Positions 1 through 9,469 of a DNA stretch of 64,000 nt are shown here, piece by piece. The notes beneath the pieces are model-generated. The model searched no databases, was not told where the DNA came from, and was given only the letters and a program-made list of their open reading frames with translations. The position numbers were made by a program, and so were the translations under genes. Each line of letters opens with the position of its first letter. Position 1 is the first letter of the stretch. The DNA comes from JANXQG01 sp963804375 (lineage in GTDB: Bacteria > Planctomycetota > Planctomycetia > Pirellulales > Thermoguttaceae): positions 124,001-188,000 of the forward strand of contig CAWDQE010000021.1 of NCBI GenBank assembly GCA_963804375.1, read 5' to 3'.

Positions 1-120
1 TTCGATCCCGTAGGCGGCACGGATGCGGGTAGCCGCTCTTCGGCATCAAGTTCCTTGGATAATGGGCACGACCGGGCTGCGATAGCCGGCGCCGCCGCCG
101 TTGCCCGCCTCTGCCGTACC

Positions 121-1359
121 TCAACCCATCTCCTTGGCGATCTGCCGGGCCTGCTCCAGGTTCTTCTCGGCGTAAATTTCCGTCGTGTTGGCCTTCGCGT
201 GGCCTAGAGCCACTTGGGCAGCTTCGATGCCGTACTTCTTCCGGACCTCGGTGCCGCGGTTGTGCCTCAACTGGTGGGGATGCCAGTGCGGGACCACTAA
301 GCCGGCCTTCTTCGCCGCCTTGAACCCGTATTCTATCGCCTTGCGGTACGAGCCGGTATAGTACCGGTCCCGCTTCGGCCGCTTCGGTTTCCGCTGCTTC
401 CTTCGGGCTTCCTTGAGCTTCTGCCGCCGCCGAAGCTCCGAAGGATAGATTTTCGTCTTCCGCTCCCTCCCGTGGTAGGGCGGACGATGTTCCAGACGCC
501 AGGCTTCGGCTTCCCGAGGGCTAAAAAGAAAAGCCTGCGGATCGCGGTTCAGGAAGGGCTCCAGGACCCGCTGGGCCTCCGGCCCAAGCGGAATTTGCTT
601 GCGGTGCCCCCGCCAGCGGCCGTTGTGCTCGAACGGCTCGTAGATCCAGATGTCGCCCGAGGTGTCGATGTCGCAGAGTCGCATCAGGACCAGTTCGCTG
701 CCCCTCATCCCGCTGAGCCGCTGGACCTTGATCATGGCGGCCACGTGGGGGCTGACGAATGGCAGGACGACGGCGACGTAGAGGTCGGGCACGGGCCGCA
801 CGGGTTCGGTTTCACGCGCAGAACTGCGGCCAACAGTCAGGCCAGCGACGGTTTGTAGCCCATGGTAGACGCTCGAAGCCACCAGTTCTTCGGCCGCTGC
901 CCATTTGAATGCGCGTTTAATTTGGCCGATCCGCTTGTTGACCACGCCACGGGAAAGCCCCGCCTCGATCAAGTTGTGGCGAAGGATTTTGAGGCTTTTC
1001 GGGCCAAATTCGCTGGCAGGTGTGCCCCCGAAGAGATTTCGCAGGTAGCGCAGTGCTGCTCGAATTCCCGCGAGCGTGTCCGTAGGTTTGCCGTCTTTGA
1101 CGTAGTGCGACTTGGCAAACTGCCAGTAGGCAAGGATCAGGTCGTTGATCGCGAAAACCGGCTCATCACCGTTGGTCGAGGATGGAAGCGGGTCTTGCAG
1201 CATTCCCGCTTGCCATGCGGCAATGAGACGTGCGTACAGCTCATGACTTTCGGGGGATCCGTATGGGCCAAGATAGTGGTTACGGCCCTTGATGGTGACG
1301 ACCGCGCAGTTCCGGGCGCGGTGTCGACGGTAGGTAGGTGGACGGGCGGTACGTGGCAT
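121..1359 (-). CDS. Tyrosine recombinase (phage-type integrase)
   Basis: Site-specific recombinase that would cut and rejoin DNA through a catalytic tyrosine. The catalytic set is visible in order in the C-terminal half: the first Arg in LSGMRGSEL, the HxLRH box in HPHQLRH, the following LGHAKANTTEIY with His and the nucleophile Tyr, close to the C terminus. The N-terminal part has a SAM-like core-binding region. I chose the ATG giving MPRTARPPTYRRH because the longer reading frame upstream has low-complexity, poorly coding sequence; a 16-bp palindrome lies 25 bp upstream. The gene sits just 3' of tRNA-Ile, the usual place for an integrase of an integrated element, so it may mark an island that extends left of the window. 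Confidence 0.9.
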   Translation of the reverse strand: MPRTARPPTYRRHRARNCAVVTIKGRNHYLGPYGSPESHELYARLIAAWQAGMLQDPLPSSTNGDEPVFAINDLILAYWQFAKSHYVKDGKPTDTLAGIRAALRYLRNLFGGTPASEFGPKSLKILRHNLIEAGLSRGVVNKRIGQIKRAFKWAAAEELVASSVYHGLQTVAGLTVGRSSARETEPVRPVPDLYVAVVLPFVSPHVAAMIKVQRLSGMRGSELVLMRLCDIDTSGDIWIYEPFEHNGRWRGHRKQIPLGPEAQRVLEPFLNRDPQAFLFSPREAEAWRLEHRPPYHGRERKTKIYPSELRRRQKLKEARRKQRKPKRPKRDRYYTGSYRKAIEYGFKAAKKAGLVVPHWHPHQLRHNRGTEVRKKYGIEAAQVALGHAKANTTEIYAEKNLEQARQIAKEMG

Positions 1360-1384
1360 TGTGCAACTCCGATGGCTTGCCAAA

Positions 1385-1400
1385 ACGGTACATGTACCGT
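1385..1400. promoter_or_regulatory. Perfect 16-bp palindrome upstream of the integrase
   Basis: ACGGTACATGTACCGT is a perfect palindrome 25 bp upstream of the integrase start codon. A dimeric-repressor operator is a reasonable inference from position and symmetry, but no regulator gene is visible. Confidence 0.4.
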
Positions 1401-1479
1401 CTTGGAAAGAACATCTTTGCCGCACTGCCGACCGCCGGCGGGTAATCTATCTACTGATTTCGGCCAGACTTATGTCAAA

Positions 1480-1553
1480 TGGGCGCACCAAGATTCGAAC
1501 TTGGGACCTCGTCCTTATCAGGGACGCGCTCTAACCAACTGAGCTATGCGCCC
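1480..1553 (-). tRNA. tRNA-Ile (GAT)
   Basis: Standard 74-nt cloverleaf: seven-base acceptor stem GGGCGCA/TGCGCCC, D-arm with GCTC/GAGC, anticodon loop CTGATAA giving anticodon GAT, T-loop TTCGAAT, discriminator A. The 3' end faces the integrase gene, so it is a plausible attachment site; no second copy of the 3' end is seen in this window. Confidence 0.93.
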
Positions 1554-1761
1554 AAGACACCGTAAGTTGTTGATTCTGCTGGACTTCCGTCAACGGTCGA
1601 GGCAGGCTTGAAGTTGTCAATTTCGGGACTGACACCCGGCAGGGCGGCATGGCCCTTGCGACCTGCCCTTTATTTCCGGAACCACTCGCAACGTCTATTT
1701 CAGATTCTACCACATTTCCCAGGCCCGCCAAGCCCGTCACACCGGTGAGCCCTAGGCCGGA

Positions 1762-2290
1762 TTTTCGCAATTGCGGAACCGCCTGGCCGAACACTACTTC
1801 CCGTGGGTTCACAAACGGGCCGCAAGGCTCGCCCGAAGGATGGAACTTCGCGACCGGCCCAAAGCGGTCGGCGAAGTGCTGTTGGCCTTGGTCGAATCGA
1901 TCGTGCCGGGCTACGACGGCACAAGCGACTTCTAGGGCTAGGCCTACGCCTGCACGAAGCACTAACTGTTCGGCGCGGAACTAAGGACGCACCGCATCTT
2001 CGCGGACCTGCCGCCAGCCCGCCCACGCGCAATACTCGCCCAGGCACCCGACCGTGGGCATTCCGACAGCCAGCGGGAGCTGCACCAACTTCAATGGAAT
2101 GGCTGAACAAGTCACAGATGGCGGTCCTTTGGCTGCGGGGGGAGTTGCGGTCTGTTGGTCGAGGAGGTTGCCCAGCGTTTGCAACCATCGCAACCGACCG
2201 TGGAGCGTCGGATCGGCATGGTCGTGGCGAAAATACGCAGAATGGCGGATCGTCGACAACTACGTGGTGGGGCACAAATCGACTATTGGT
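1762..2290 (+). pseudogene. Remnant of an ECF-type RNA polymerase sigma-70 factor
   Basis: Translated in shifting frames, the stretch shows region 2 (about 1771-1935, LRNRLAEHYFPWVHKRAARL, ending in VGEVLLALVESIVPGYDG) and region 4 (about 2155-2270, VEEVAQRLQPSQPTVERRIG, a helix-turn-helix). Between them are in-frame stops (TAG near 1935, TAA near 1962) and frame changes, and there is no start codon. The pattern fits planctomycete ECF sigma factors, which normally keep both regions in one frame. It is a decayed gene lying between tRNA-Ile and the next operon. Confidence 0.65.
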
Positions 2291-2402
2291 GATAACAGTG
2301 GAAAACAGCGAATTTCGTTGGCCCCTGAAGGAGTCTTTCGGGAAGTCGCAAAACGCAGGGGACGGACTCGGAAGTCCACGGCTACGGAAACAACCTCGCC
2401 AG

Positions 2403-2422
2403 GTGCCAGTCGGCCCACCCTA
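2403..2422. repeat. Solo end of the palindromic MITE family
   Basis: The bases GTCGGCCCACCCTAC match the right terminal inverted repeat of the complete 117-bp element at 44666-44782. No partner end is nearby, so this is a fragment. Confidence 0.5.
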
Positions 2423-2619
2423 CGGTTTCCGCTCAGCAATACCATCAGTTGGCACGCTTACGATCAAGGCCTCGAAGGGCGAGTCCATGCCGCCATATCT
2501 CACGTAGTTTGTGTATTTATCGCATTTTTGTCTGCGAACCGCTCGACATCTCAAAACCCGCCCACGCGCTCTTGACCTTCCGGCCAAGAAACCCGACTAT
2601 GCAAGGGCCATGAACAGGC

Positions 2620-2641
2620 AACGGAATCAATTCCGTTTTTC
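2620..2641 (+). terminator. Short palindrome with T-run ahead of the TlpA-like gene
   Basis: AACGGAAT-CA-ATTCCGTT forms an 8-bp stem followed by TTT; the two-base loop is tight. It could end transcription from the decayed sigma region before the next gene, or act as an operator. Called from symmetry only. Confidence 0.35.
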
Positions 2642-2661
2642 GAATAGGAAGGATCGAGATC

Positions 2662-4524
2662 ATGAATTGTAAGCTCCCGGCCGCCGCCGGCTGTCTTGTT
2701 GGTGTCGCCGTAGCACTGTCGTGCTGCACACCGATTTTGGCCGCTAGTGCCACCCTCGAACAAGTCCTGCAAGTGACTCCCAGCCAAGGTGGCGTCGATT
2801 ATGACCGGCCAAGACCCGAGGATGTGCCCCGCTGCAAGATTGCAGTCAAGAAAATCGATGGCCACGCCGGTTGGATCGTCGAGAGCCCGGAAGGCGTCCT
2901 CTTGCGGAAATTCCTCGACAGCAACGGCGATAACGTCGTCGATCAGTGGAGCTTCTACAAAGACGGCGTCGAAGTTTATCGCGATATCGCCACGAAGCCC
3001 ACGGGCAAGAAGGACGAGTTCCGCTGGCTCAATACGGCCGGCACCCGCTGGGGTATCGATACGGTCGGCAACGGCAAGCTCACGGCCTGGAAAGCCATCT
3101 CGGCGGAGGAAGTCACGGCCGAGATCGTGGCCGCAGTGGCGAATCGCGACAACGAGCGCTTCGCCCGCGTGCTGTTGACGCCGGAGGAACTCCAGTCGCT
3201 GGGGCTCGGCAAGGCCAAGAGCGAAGCCGTGTCTGCCAAGGTCGTCAAGGCGATGGCCGATTTCCGCACGTTGGCAAATCAGCAAAAGACTGTGACTCCC
3301 GAATCGAAATGGGTGCAGTTCAGCGGCAATCGTCCCGGCGTTGTGCCGGCCGGCACCGACGACTCGACCCGCGATATCGAGGTCTACGAGAACGTTGTGG
3401 CCATCGTGCAAACCGGCGACAAGAATACGCAAGTGCAGATCGGCACCTTGATCCGCGTGGGCAACACCTGGAAAACGATCGACCCGCCGGTCATCGGCGG
3501 CGAAGGTCAGCCCGAAGTGGCCGCGATGGGCTTTTTTTTCCAGGCGGCCCAGGCTGCTCGCAGCGCTGCGGCCTTGGTCGGTCCTAGCGAGGAATCGCAG
3601 AAGATCCTCGCGGAAATGGAAGGCATGGAACCGGGCGATCCGCGGCGCGTGGAGATCATTCAGAAGCTTGTCGATCATGCCAAAACGGCTGAAGAACGCA
3701 TTATGTGGTCGAAACAGTTGGCCGATACGCTCAGCGCGGGCGTGCAATCCGGCAGACTGCCCGACGGTGAAAAACGCTTGCAGGCCCTCTGGGAGAATGC
3801 CCAGAAGGATCCGGACAAGAACCTGGCGGCCTACATCAAGATCCGGCTGCTAACGGCCGACTATGCCCTGGCGATTTCCGCGCCCAAGGCCGACGTGCCC
3901 AAGATTCAGGCCGATTGGCCGAAGAAGCTGGAACAGTTCATTTCCGACTACCCGACGAGCCCCGACGCGGCCCAGGCGATGCTCGAATTGGGAATCGCGC
4001 GGGAGTATGCCGGGCAGGACGACGACGCGAAAAAGTGGTACGAGCGGATCGGCCGGGAGTTCGCCGATTCACCGCAGGCGAAGAAGGCGGCCGGCGCCGC
4101 CCGGCGTATCGATTCCGTCGGCACGGTCTTGAACCTTAGCGGCAAGGGACCCGGCGGCGAAACGGTCGATCTGGCCTCTTATCGCGGCAAGGTGGTGCTC
4201 GTTCAGTTCTGGGCAACCTGGTCCGAGTCGGCCAAGAACAACATGCCGGCCCTCAAGCAGCTCGCTGTGAAATACGGCAACTCGTTCGCGGTGATTGGCG
4301 TAAGTGTCGACAGCGATACCAAGAAACTGAATGCCTATCTGGCCGAAAACCGCTTGCCTTGGCCGCAGATTTTCGAGGAAGGCGGCCAGGAAAGCCGGCC
4401 GGCCAACGCCCTAGGCATCATCACGGTGCCGACCATGATCCTCGTCGATGCCCAGGGGAAGGTCGTGAATCGGAGCATCCAGACGGCGGAACTCGAGGCC
4501 GAGTTGAAGAAGTTGCTACGGTAA
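2662..4524 (+). CDS. Exported TlpA/thioredoxin-fold protein lacking the CxxC pair
   Basis: 620-residue protein with an N-terminal signal peptide (hydrophobic stretch ending near CTPILAASA). Residues about 60-120 carry a Gly/Asp-rich planctomycete module (FLDSNGDNVVDQWSFY), 370-475 look like helical repeats, and 480-620 form a TlpA-like thioredoxin domain (VQFWATWSESAKNNMPALKQ, cis-Pro in VPTMILVDAQGKV). In redox-active TlpA proteins the WATW is followed by CxxC; here it is SESA, so a disulfide reductase role is unlikely and a binding or scaffold role more likely. Start chosen at the ATG preceded by AAGGAT. The gene stands alone between a hairpin upstream and a possible terminator downstream. 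Confidence 0.8.
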   Translation: MNCKLPAAAGCLVGVAVALSCCTPILAASATLEQVLQVTPSQGGVDYDRPRPEDVPRCKIAVKKIDGHAGWIVESPEGVLLRKFLDSNGDNVVDQWSFYKDGVEVYRDIATKPTGKKDEFRWLNTAGTRWGIDTVGNGKLTAWKAISAEEVTAEIVAAVANRDNERFARVLLTPEELQSLGLGKAKSEAVSAKVVKAMADFRTLANQQKTVTPESKWVQFSGNRPGVVPAGTDDSTRDIEVYENVVAIVQTGDKNTQVQIGTLIRVGNTWKTIDPPVIGGEGQPEVAAMGFFFQAAQAARSAAALVGPSEESQKILAEMEGMEPGDPRRVEIIQKLVDHAKTAEERIMWSKQLADTLSAGVQSGRLPDGEKRLQALWENAQKDPDKNLAAYIKIRLLTADYALAISAPKADVPKIQADWPKKLEQFISDYPTSPDAAQAMLELGIAREYAGQDDDAKKWYERIGREFADSPQAKKAAGAARRIDSVGTVLNLSGKGPGGETVDLASYRGKVVLVQFWATWSESAKNNMPALKQLAVKYGNSFAVIGVSVDSDTKKLNAYLAENRLPWPQIFEEGGQESRPANALGIITVPTMILVDAQGKVVNRSIQTAELEAELKKLLR

Positions 4525-4544
4525 ATCTGGAGTGAGGTAATTTA

Positions 4545-4757
4545 TTACCGCTTTGCTTTTGCCGCGGAGCGGCTTCTTCGTGTTTTTTTATTCGAGAATG
4601 CGTCTTCCTGAAGTCCTTGGGTGAACAAGGCGCTGGGATTTTCATGCGGTGCGTTCCCCTCCTGCACAAGGCAGTTTCGACCGATCCGCTCGCGGAGCGA
4701 GGCGAGTTTCTTCTGGATATCGCCCCCCAGCGATAGGGCTTCAGCACGTTTCATCAT
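4545..4757 (-). pseudogene. Truncated DIP1984-family gene
   Basis: The first 55 residues fit the DIP1984 family pattern (KRAEALSLGGDIQKKLASLR, then CLVQEGNAPHENP), a coiled-coil small protein family of about 150 residues with no firmly known function. After LFTQ the similarity stops and the frame runs out in a basic tail, so about half of the protein is missing. GGAGG lies six bases before the second of two adjacent ATG codons, so the signals for expression remain. Confidence 0.5.
4561..4589 (+). terminator. Possible Rho-independent terminator
   Basis: GCCGC-GGA-GCGGC hairpin followed after a few bases by a run of seven T. It lies 37 bp after the stop of the TlpA-like gene. The T-run is spaced further than usual, hence modest confidence. 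Confidence 0.4.
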
Positions 4758-4935
4758 GTCCCTCCATCGGCTATCGTCGGAACGTCGGAAACGTCTTTCC
4801 TACGAGTAGTATAGCGGCACGCAAAGCTGCGTAAAGGTTCGCCAGTGCGACATATCCCGCGATCGTTGATCGCGAAGAAAAGCGGCGATGACCAGGCCAA
4901 CCATGCTACGCACGGTGCCCGCGCCGTACTCCAAA

Positions 4936-6201
4936 TCATCGGATCGCCCCGGCTATCACTTCGGCGGCGATCGTATGCCCGGCGGGGTTCCAGTGAAAAT
5001 CATGAGCGAAGGTCATGCGATCAAAGCGGCCGCTGCGCTTGGCGGCAAGCATCGCGGGCATAAGATCGATCGCCTCGATGGCCAGATCGCGGGCCAAACG
5101 ATCGAAGGCCTGCCGGGCGGCAATCTCCTCAGGCAGGGAAAGATCGCTTGTGGAGGTCACGTCGTCCTCGTCCAACTCGGCCTGGCCGGGCACGTAGGCG
5201 GCCAGGAATCGAACCTGCTTCGCACGGCAGGCCTCCTGCAACTCAGCCATGTAATGCCGCGTGATCTGCACCGCCGGGCCGCTGTCGCTGGTGTCGGCCT
5301 GGATCTGCTCGGGCGTAGGCAAGGGCCGCGTGACGCGATCGCCGAGGTTCTTCAGGGAACGACCTTCCTGGAAGCGATCGATACAGTACGTCGCCAGGTT
5401 GAAGAGATACGAAGTGTCTTTCATCCAGTTCTTCCACTGCCGCGCGCGTGAAACGGGCTCGGGCGGCACGAGGCGGAACCGTCCGTTGTCGATCGTGGCG
5501 TACAATCGGCCGCGGGAGTTCAGGCCCACGTTGTCGCCGAAATCGTTGTTGAAGAAAACTAGCACGACGGTGTCGCCGGGCTGGAGCCGATCCGCGACGT
5601 GCGCTTTGAAGAGCAGGTATTCCTGGACCGTACCGGCGCCGATCAGGCCCAGGTTGTGGATCCGCCAGCCGCTGAGCCGTCGCTGGATCTGGTTGGTGAG
5701 CAGGTCGTGCTGGCCGACGCCGTAGCCCCAGACAAACGAGTCGCCCAGCACGTAGACATCATGTTGGGCAGCCGGGTCAAGCGCCGATTCGTTGCGGCGG
5801 AAGCCGTCGGCATCGTGCTCGACTAAGACGTCGAAGTCCGTGCGGCGGAAGCGACCCACGAAGTTCGGCTTGCCATGGCAGCCCAATTCGCTGTCGGGCT
5901 CGAAGAACGAACCCGCGGGATTGGTGTAGTTACGGCCATAGCCGCAGATTCTCAAGCCGACTTCGGCAACTCCATAGGCGGTGACTAAGGCCAGGCCCAT
6001 GGCGAGCAAGGGGAAGAAAATCCGCCGCACCGGCGAGGATGCGCAGCGGGCCCGCCGAGCCGAAGGGACGCGTGGTGTTTCCCCCGCGGAAAATACCAGC
6101 GAGGGAGCAGCGGCCGCCGCGGGCCTTGCTCGGGCTTTGCCGAGCAGGGCGCGGACGGTTCTCTGGAACCGATTACTCTTGAACGTCGTATCCTCGCGCA
6201 T
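4936..6201 (-). CDS. Membrane-anchored SGNH-family hydrolase/acyltransferase-like protein
   Basis: 421 residues. A single membrane segment near residues 58-78 (FFPLLAMGLALVTAYGVAEV) is followed by an extracytoplasmic SGNH domain: the nucleophile Ser in VYVLGDSFVWGYG, a Gly-containing block (LIGAGTVQEY), an Asn block (VLVFFNNDFGDN) and the Asp-His pair in DFHWNPAGH. This matches the GDSL/SGNH esterases and AlgX/AlgJ-type acetyltransferases that modify exported polysaccharides. The open frame continues upstream for another 1.9 kb but that part is antisense to the DUF362 and isomerase genes; I use the ATG giving MREDTTFKSN. Transcribed divergently from the DUF362 gene. Confidence 0.8.
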   Translation of the reverse strand: MREDTTFKSNRFQRTVRALLGKARARPAAAAAPSLVFSAGETPRVPSARRARCASSPVRRIFFPLLAMGLALVTAYGVAEVGLRICGYGRNYTNPAGSFFEPDSELGCHGKPNFVGRFRRTDFDVLVEHDADGFRRNESALDPAAQHDVYVLGDSFVWGYGVGQHDLLTNQIQRRLSGWRIHNLGLIGAGTVQEYLLFKAHVADRLQPGDTVVLVFFNNDFGDNVGLNSRGRLYATIDNGRFRLVPPEPVSRARQWKNWMKDTSYLFNLATYCIDRFQEGRSLKNLGDRVTRPLPTPEQIQADTSDSGPAVQITRHYMAELQEACRAKQVRFLAAYVPGQAELDEDDVTSTSDLSLPEEIAARQAFDRLARDLAIEAIDLMPAMLAAKRSGRFDRMTFAHDFHWNPAGHTIAAEVIAGAIR

Positions 6202-6402
6202 GGGCAAATGCAGAACCTCCCCATTCGTGGGTGGACAAAACAGCAGACGGTATCCTACCGAATTACCCACCGGACACACAAGAGGAAAGCGTCTCTTCCC
6301 ATTGGGCCGCCCCTGGTGTAGATTGTCATGATAATCGCCTCTTTGCGGAATAGCTGAATTGCAAACGGCCCTGCCTTTTCCACAATTCCAGGAGTTTCTC
6401 CC

Positions 6403-7496
6403 ATGCGAACAACTGTGCTCAACCGGCGGATCTTTCTCAAGGGTTCTATTGTCGGCGGTGTGGCGGCCATGGCCGCGGCACGAATTCCAGGCTTGGCAGC
6501 GGCGGCCGAAGCGGCGGCAGGCAAGTCTGCCGCCCGGATCGCGTTGACTGCCGGCGCTGACCGGGCTGCCAACACATTCCGCGGCCTGCAACATTTCCGC
6601 GACGAGGTGGCGCGGGCCATTGGTGAGCGGCCGGTGGTGATCAAGCCCAACAACGTGGCCATCGACAACCAGCTTTCCGCCACCCACGCCGACTGCATCG
6701 AGGGGATCCTGGAGTTCCTCAAATCGATCGGCAAAGCAGGCAACGTGATGATCGCCGAATCGGCCGCCGACGGCCCGACGCTCGACGGATTCGCCAACTT
6801 CGGCTACACGCGGCTGGCGGCGAAATACGGCGTGAAGCTGGTCGACCTCGACCAGGCGGGGCACGCGATGGTGCAGGTTTTCGACGAGGGCGATTTCCGC
6901 CCCCACGCGGTGCGGATGTCGCGTCTGCTCCTGGATCCCAAGACGTTCATCATTTCGGCGGCGAAGCTGAAGACGCACGACCGAGTGGTGGCGACGCTGT
7001 CGCTGAAGAACATCGTCGTCGGCGCGGCCGTGAAAGACCTGGGCTTTCGCTGGGGTCCGGGGGCCAAGCCGGGGGCCAAGACCGACAAGCCGATCTGCCA
7101 CGGTTCCGGATTCCGCGGCATCAACTACAACTTGTTCGCCCTCAGCCAACGGCTCCACCCGCACCTGGCCGTGATCGACGGCTACGACGGCATGGAAGGC
7201 AACGGCCCCACCATGGGCAAGGCCGTGGACCATCGGGTTTGTGTCGTCGGCAGCGACTGGCTGGCCGCCGATCGTCTGGCGGTGGAGTTGATGGGAATCG
7301 ATTTCGCCAAGGTCGGTTACCTGAACTTCTGCGCCGACGCCGGACTGGGCCAGGCCAACCTGAAGAAGATCGAGGTCGTCGGCGAGCCCGTGGCCAGGCA
7401 CATCAAGACCTACAAACTCTCCGACAACATCGAGGCCCAGTTGATCTGGCGGAAGCCGGCGCGGATGAGGCCCGCGGCAAGTTCTGCGGCGCGTAG
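6403..7496 (+). CDS. Tat-exported DUF362-domain protein
   Basis: About 360 residues with a Tat-type leader (NRRIFLKGSIVGG then AAMAAA). The body has the DUF362 pattern: VVIKPNN, a VMIAESAADG segment, LVDLD, KTFIISAAKLKTHDRVVATL, and VVGSDWLAADRLAVELMGID. DUF362 proteins are often linked to iron-sulfur or cofactor work, but the reaction is not established. A ribosome site CAGGAG precedes the ATG. Its own frame has no stop and runs into the next gene; a stop is met (7494-7496) after a one-base shift that restores the ending ADEARGKFCGA, so a one-base indel near 7460 is likely. Confidence 0.75.
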
Positions 7497-7521
7497 AGAA
7501 ACCAAAGAAAGGAAATCGAGC

Positions 7522-8476
7522 ATGAAGGTTACATCTCTCATTTCGCGGCGGCGTTTCCTGAAAATGGCCGGCGCCTCGGCCGCTGCACTGCATGCCAGCC
7601 GGCTGCTCTCCGGCCACGAATCCGCCGGCTTGGCCGCGGAGGCCGCGATGCCGCCTGTGGCCGTATTCGGCAAGATCTTCCAGGAGTTGAAGCTCGATTT
7701 CGAGCAGTCGGCCCAGACCACCGCCGACGCGGGCTTGGACGGCATCGACTGCGCCGTGCGGGCCAAGGGCGAGGTCCTTCCCGAGCAGGTGGCCGAGCAG
7801 TTGCCGCGCTACGCCGACGCGCTGGCCAAGCACAAGCTTCGCCTGCTGTTGATGACGACCGATATCCGCGGCGTCGATTCGCCGCATGCCCGCGAAATCC
7901 TCAGCACGGGCAAGAAACTGGGCGTCGGCGACTATCGGCTGGGCTATTGGCTGCATCAGCCCGACGTGCCAACAAAAAAGCTCTGCGCCGAGATCCGCGC
8001 GGCTGAAGGAACTGGCGGCTATGAACGGCGAATTGGGCGTATGCGCCCTGCTGCAGAACCATTCGTCCTGGGCCGGCAAGGACCGGGGACCGGCCGGCGG
8101 CGACCTGGATGAGCTCTACGACCTGGTGAAGGATTTCGACCCGCAGCGGATTGCCGTCGCTTTCGACCTGGGGCACGCCATCGTTACCCATGGAGACGCG
8201 TGGCGCGTGCGTTTCAAGAAGCTAAAGCCGCACGTCCGCGCGGTCTATGTGAAGGACGTGCAGCGGCCGACTCGATTTGTGCCGTTTGGCCAGGGAGAGT
8301 TTGGCCGCAGCGGTTTCCTCCCCATGCTGGCCAAGATGAACTATCGCGCGCCGCTTTCGCTGCACGTTGAATACGAATGGGCATCCCCGGGGAAAAAGAC
8401 GCAATCGGCGCTGGCGGCGGTCTTGAAGGAGAACCGCCGCATAGTCGGGCAATGGTGGAAAGGCGCGTCCACGTGA
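7522..8476 (+). CDS. Tat-exported xylose-isomerase-like TIM-barrel protein (frameshifted)
   Basis: Starts with a Tat leader (SRRRFLKMAGASAAALHASR) after a good ribosome site (GAAAGGA). The body fits the sugar phosphate isomerase/epimerase TIM-barrel family: AGLDGIDCAVRAKG, LLLMTTDIRG, then, after a shift of frame near 8000, LGVCALLQNHS, RIAVAFDLGHAI with metal-binding Asp and His, VRAVYVKDVQR, and SLHVEYEW. The two halves join as one protein of about 317 residues if one base is added or removed near 8000. Forms a unit with the DUF362 gene 25 bp upstream. Substrate unknown. Confidence 0.7.
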
Positions 8477-8538
8477 CATGAAACGAGCAAGACGCGCAAA
8501 CTATTGACGGACAACGGGTTGGTTAATATCATCGAGGA

Positions 8539-9048
8539 ATGCACCATACCGATAAGTACGCCGCAAGATGGATGAGATCCAAGGCCTATGCGGATTATGC
8601 GCGGGTCGTCGAGGAGACTTTCAAGCGGTTCATGACAACGCCCGTCAACGTCTTCGCCTGCCTGACTGAGGCACGCTTGAACGAAAAGAACGCGGTGTGC
8701 GCGGAACGTTCGCGCAAGACGCTCCGCCTGGAGGAGCCCCAGGCAGATCCGCCCGCGGAACTTTCCAGCCAGGCCGTCGCGAAATACTATCTCCAGGCTG
8801 CCCGCATGTATGAGGCGGCGGCCACCTATGCGGTCCTGTTGGGCGACCTTTGTCGAGCTTTCAAGCGTTTTCGAAAGGCCGCCAAGTGCGGCCAGCGGTG
8901 CAACGAGCTATTGGCATGCGGCGATCCCGAGATTCTCGCGGCCGTCAAGGACTACCGGGAGAAGACGGCCCTGATCCGCGGCGAAATCGCCCGCCGCAGC
9001 GTGCGGCGCAGAAGACTGACCTTCGGACTAGGCAGGAGGTTACGATAA
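8539..9048 (+). CDS. Hypothetical helical protein upstream of a STAS gene
   Basis: 169 residues, not recognised. It is rich in Ala, Arg and Lys and probably all helical; the centre (about 75-125) alternates AVAKYYLQAARMYEAAATYA and FKRFRKAAKCGQRCNELL in the manner of a TPR pair, and the C terminus is strongly basic (RRSVRRRRLTFGLGRRLR). A TTGACG hexamer stands 30 bp upstream. It ends six bases before the GTG of the STAS gene, so the two are probably co-translated. Confidence 0.65.
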   Translation: MHHTDKYAARWMRSKAYADYARVVEETFKRFMTTPVNVFACLTEARLNEKNAVCAERSRKTLRLEEPQADPPAELSSQAVAKYYLQAARMYEAAATYAVLLGDLCRAFKRFRKAAKCGQRCNELLACGDPEILAAVKDYREKTALIRGEIARRSVRRRRLTFGLGRRLR

Positions 9049-9053
9049 GAGCC

Positions 9054-9404
9054 GTGCAATACAAACATTTGCGAATCCGTGCTGAAGGCAACGTCGCAGT
9101 CGTACAAATACTCGGTGTACGCATCGCCGGGGTCCTGGAAACCGAGGAACTGGGACACGAGTTGTACCAGTTGCTCGATGAGGAAAACCACACCAAGATA
9201 GTCTTGGATTTGTCTTTGGTCGAACACATCTCCAGTTCGATCTTCGGCAAATTGATCCATCTGAACGCCAAGGTCAAAGCTCGCGGCGGCAGGATATGGC
9301 TTTGTAGTGTCCAACCCGCCGTGTTGGAGGTAATCCACACCTGCAAGCTGGACAGCATCTTCGATATCCGGCAAGACGAGGCCGATGCACTGCCGCGGTT
9401 CTGA
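9054..9404 (+). CDS. STAS-domain protein (anti-anti-sigma factor-like)
   Basis: 116 residues spanning a single STAS domain: an N-terminal strand VAVVQILGVRI, then KIVLDLSLVEHISSSIFGKL, where the SSS contains the serine that is phosphorylated by an anti-sigma kinase in SpoIIAA-type proteins, then WLCSVQPAVLEVI. Start set at the GTG 14 bases after AGGAGG and six bases after the preceding stop. STAS proteins of this kind bind anti-sigma factors or sit in partner-switching modules; no kinase or phosphatase gene is adjacent, so its partner must be elsewhere. Confidence 0.75.
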   Translation: MQYKHLRIRAEGNVAVVQILGVRIAGVLETEELGHELYQLLDEENHTKIVLDLSLVEHISSSIFGKLIHLNAKVKARGGRIWLCSVQPAVLEVIHTCKLDSIFDIRQDEADALPRF

Positions 9405-9469
9405 AGGTGCCGGGGACAGTAAATCGCATGTTTCAACCTTGACGGAATGGCCGATAAGTAGAATAATCA

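Noticed and set aside
6202..8079. Extension of the SGNH gene to a 1047-residue protein
   Set aside because: The extra 1.9 kb is antisense to two recognisable genes and lacks domain motifs.
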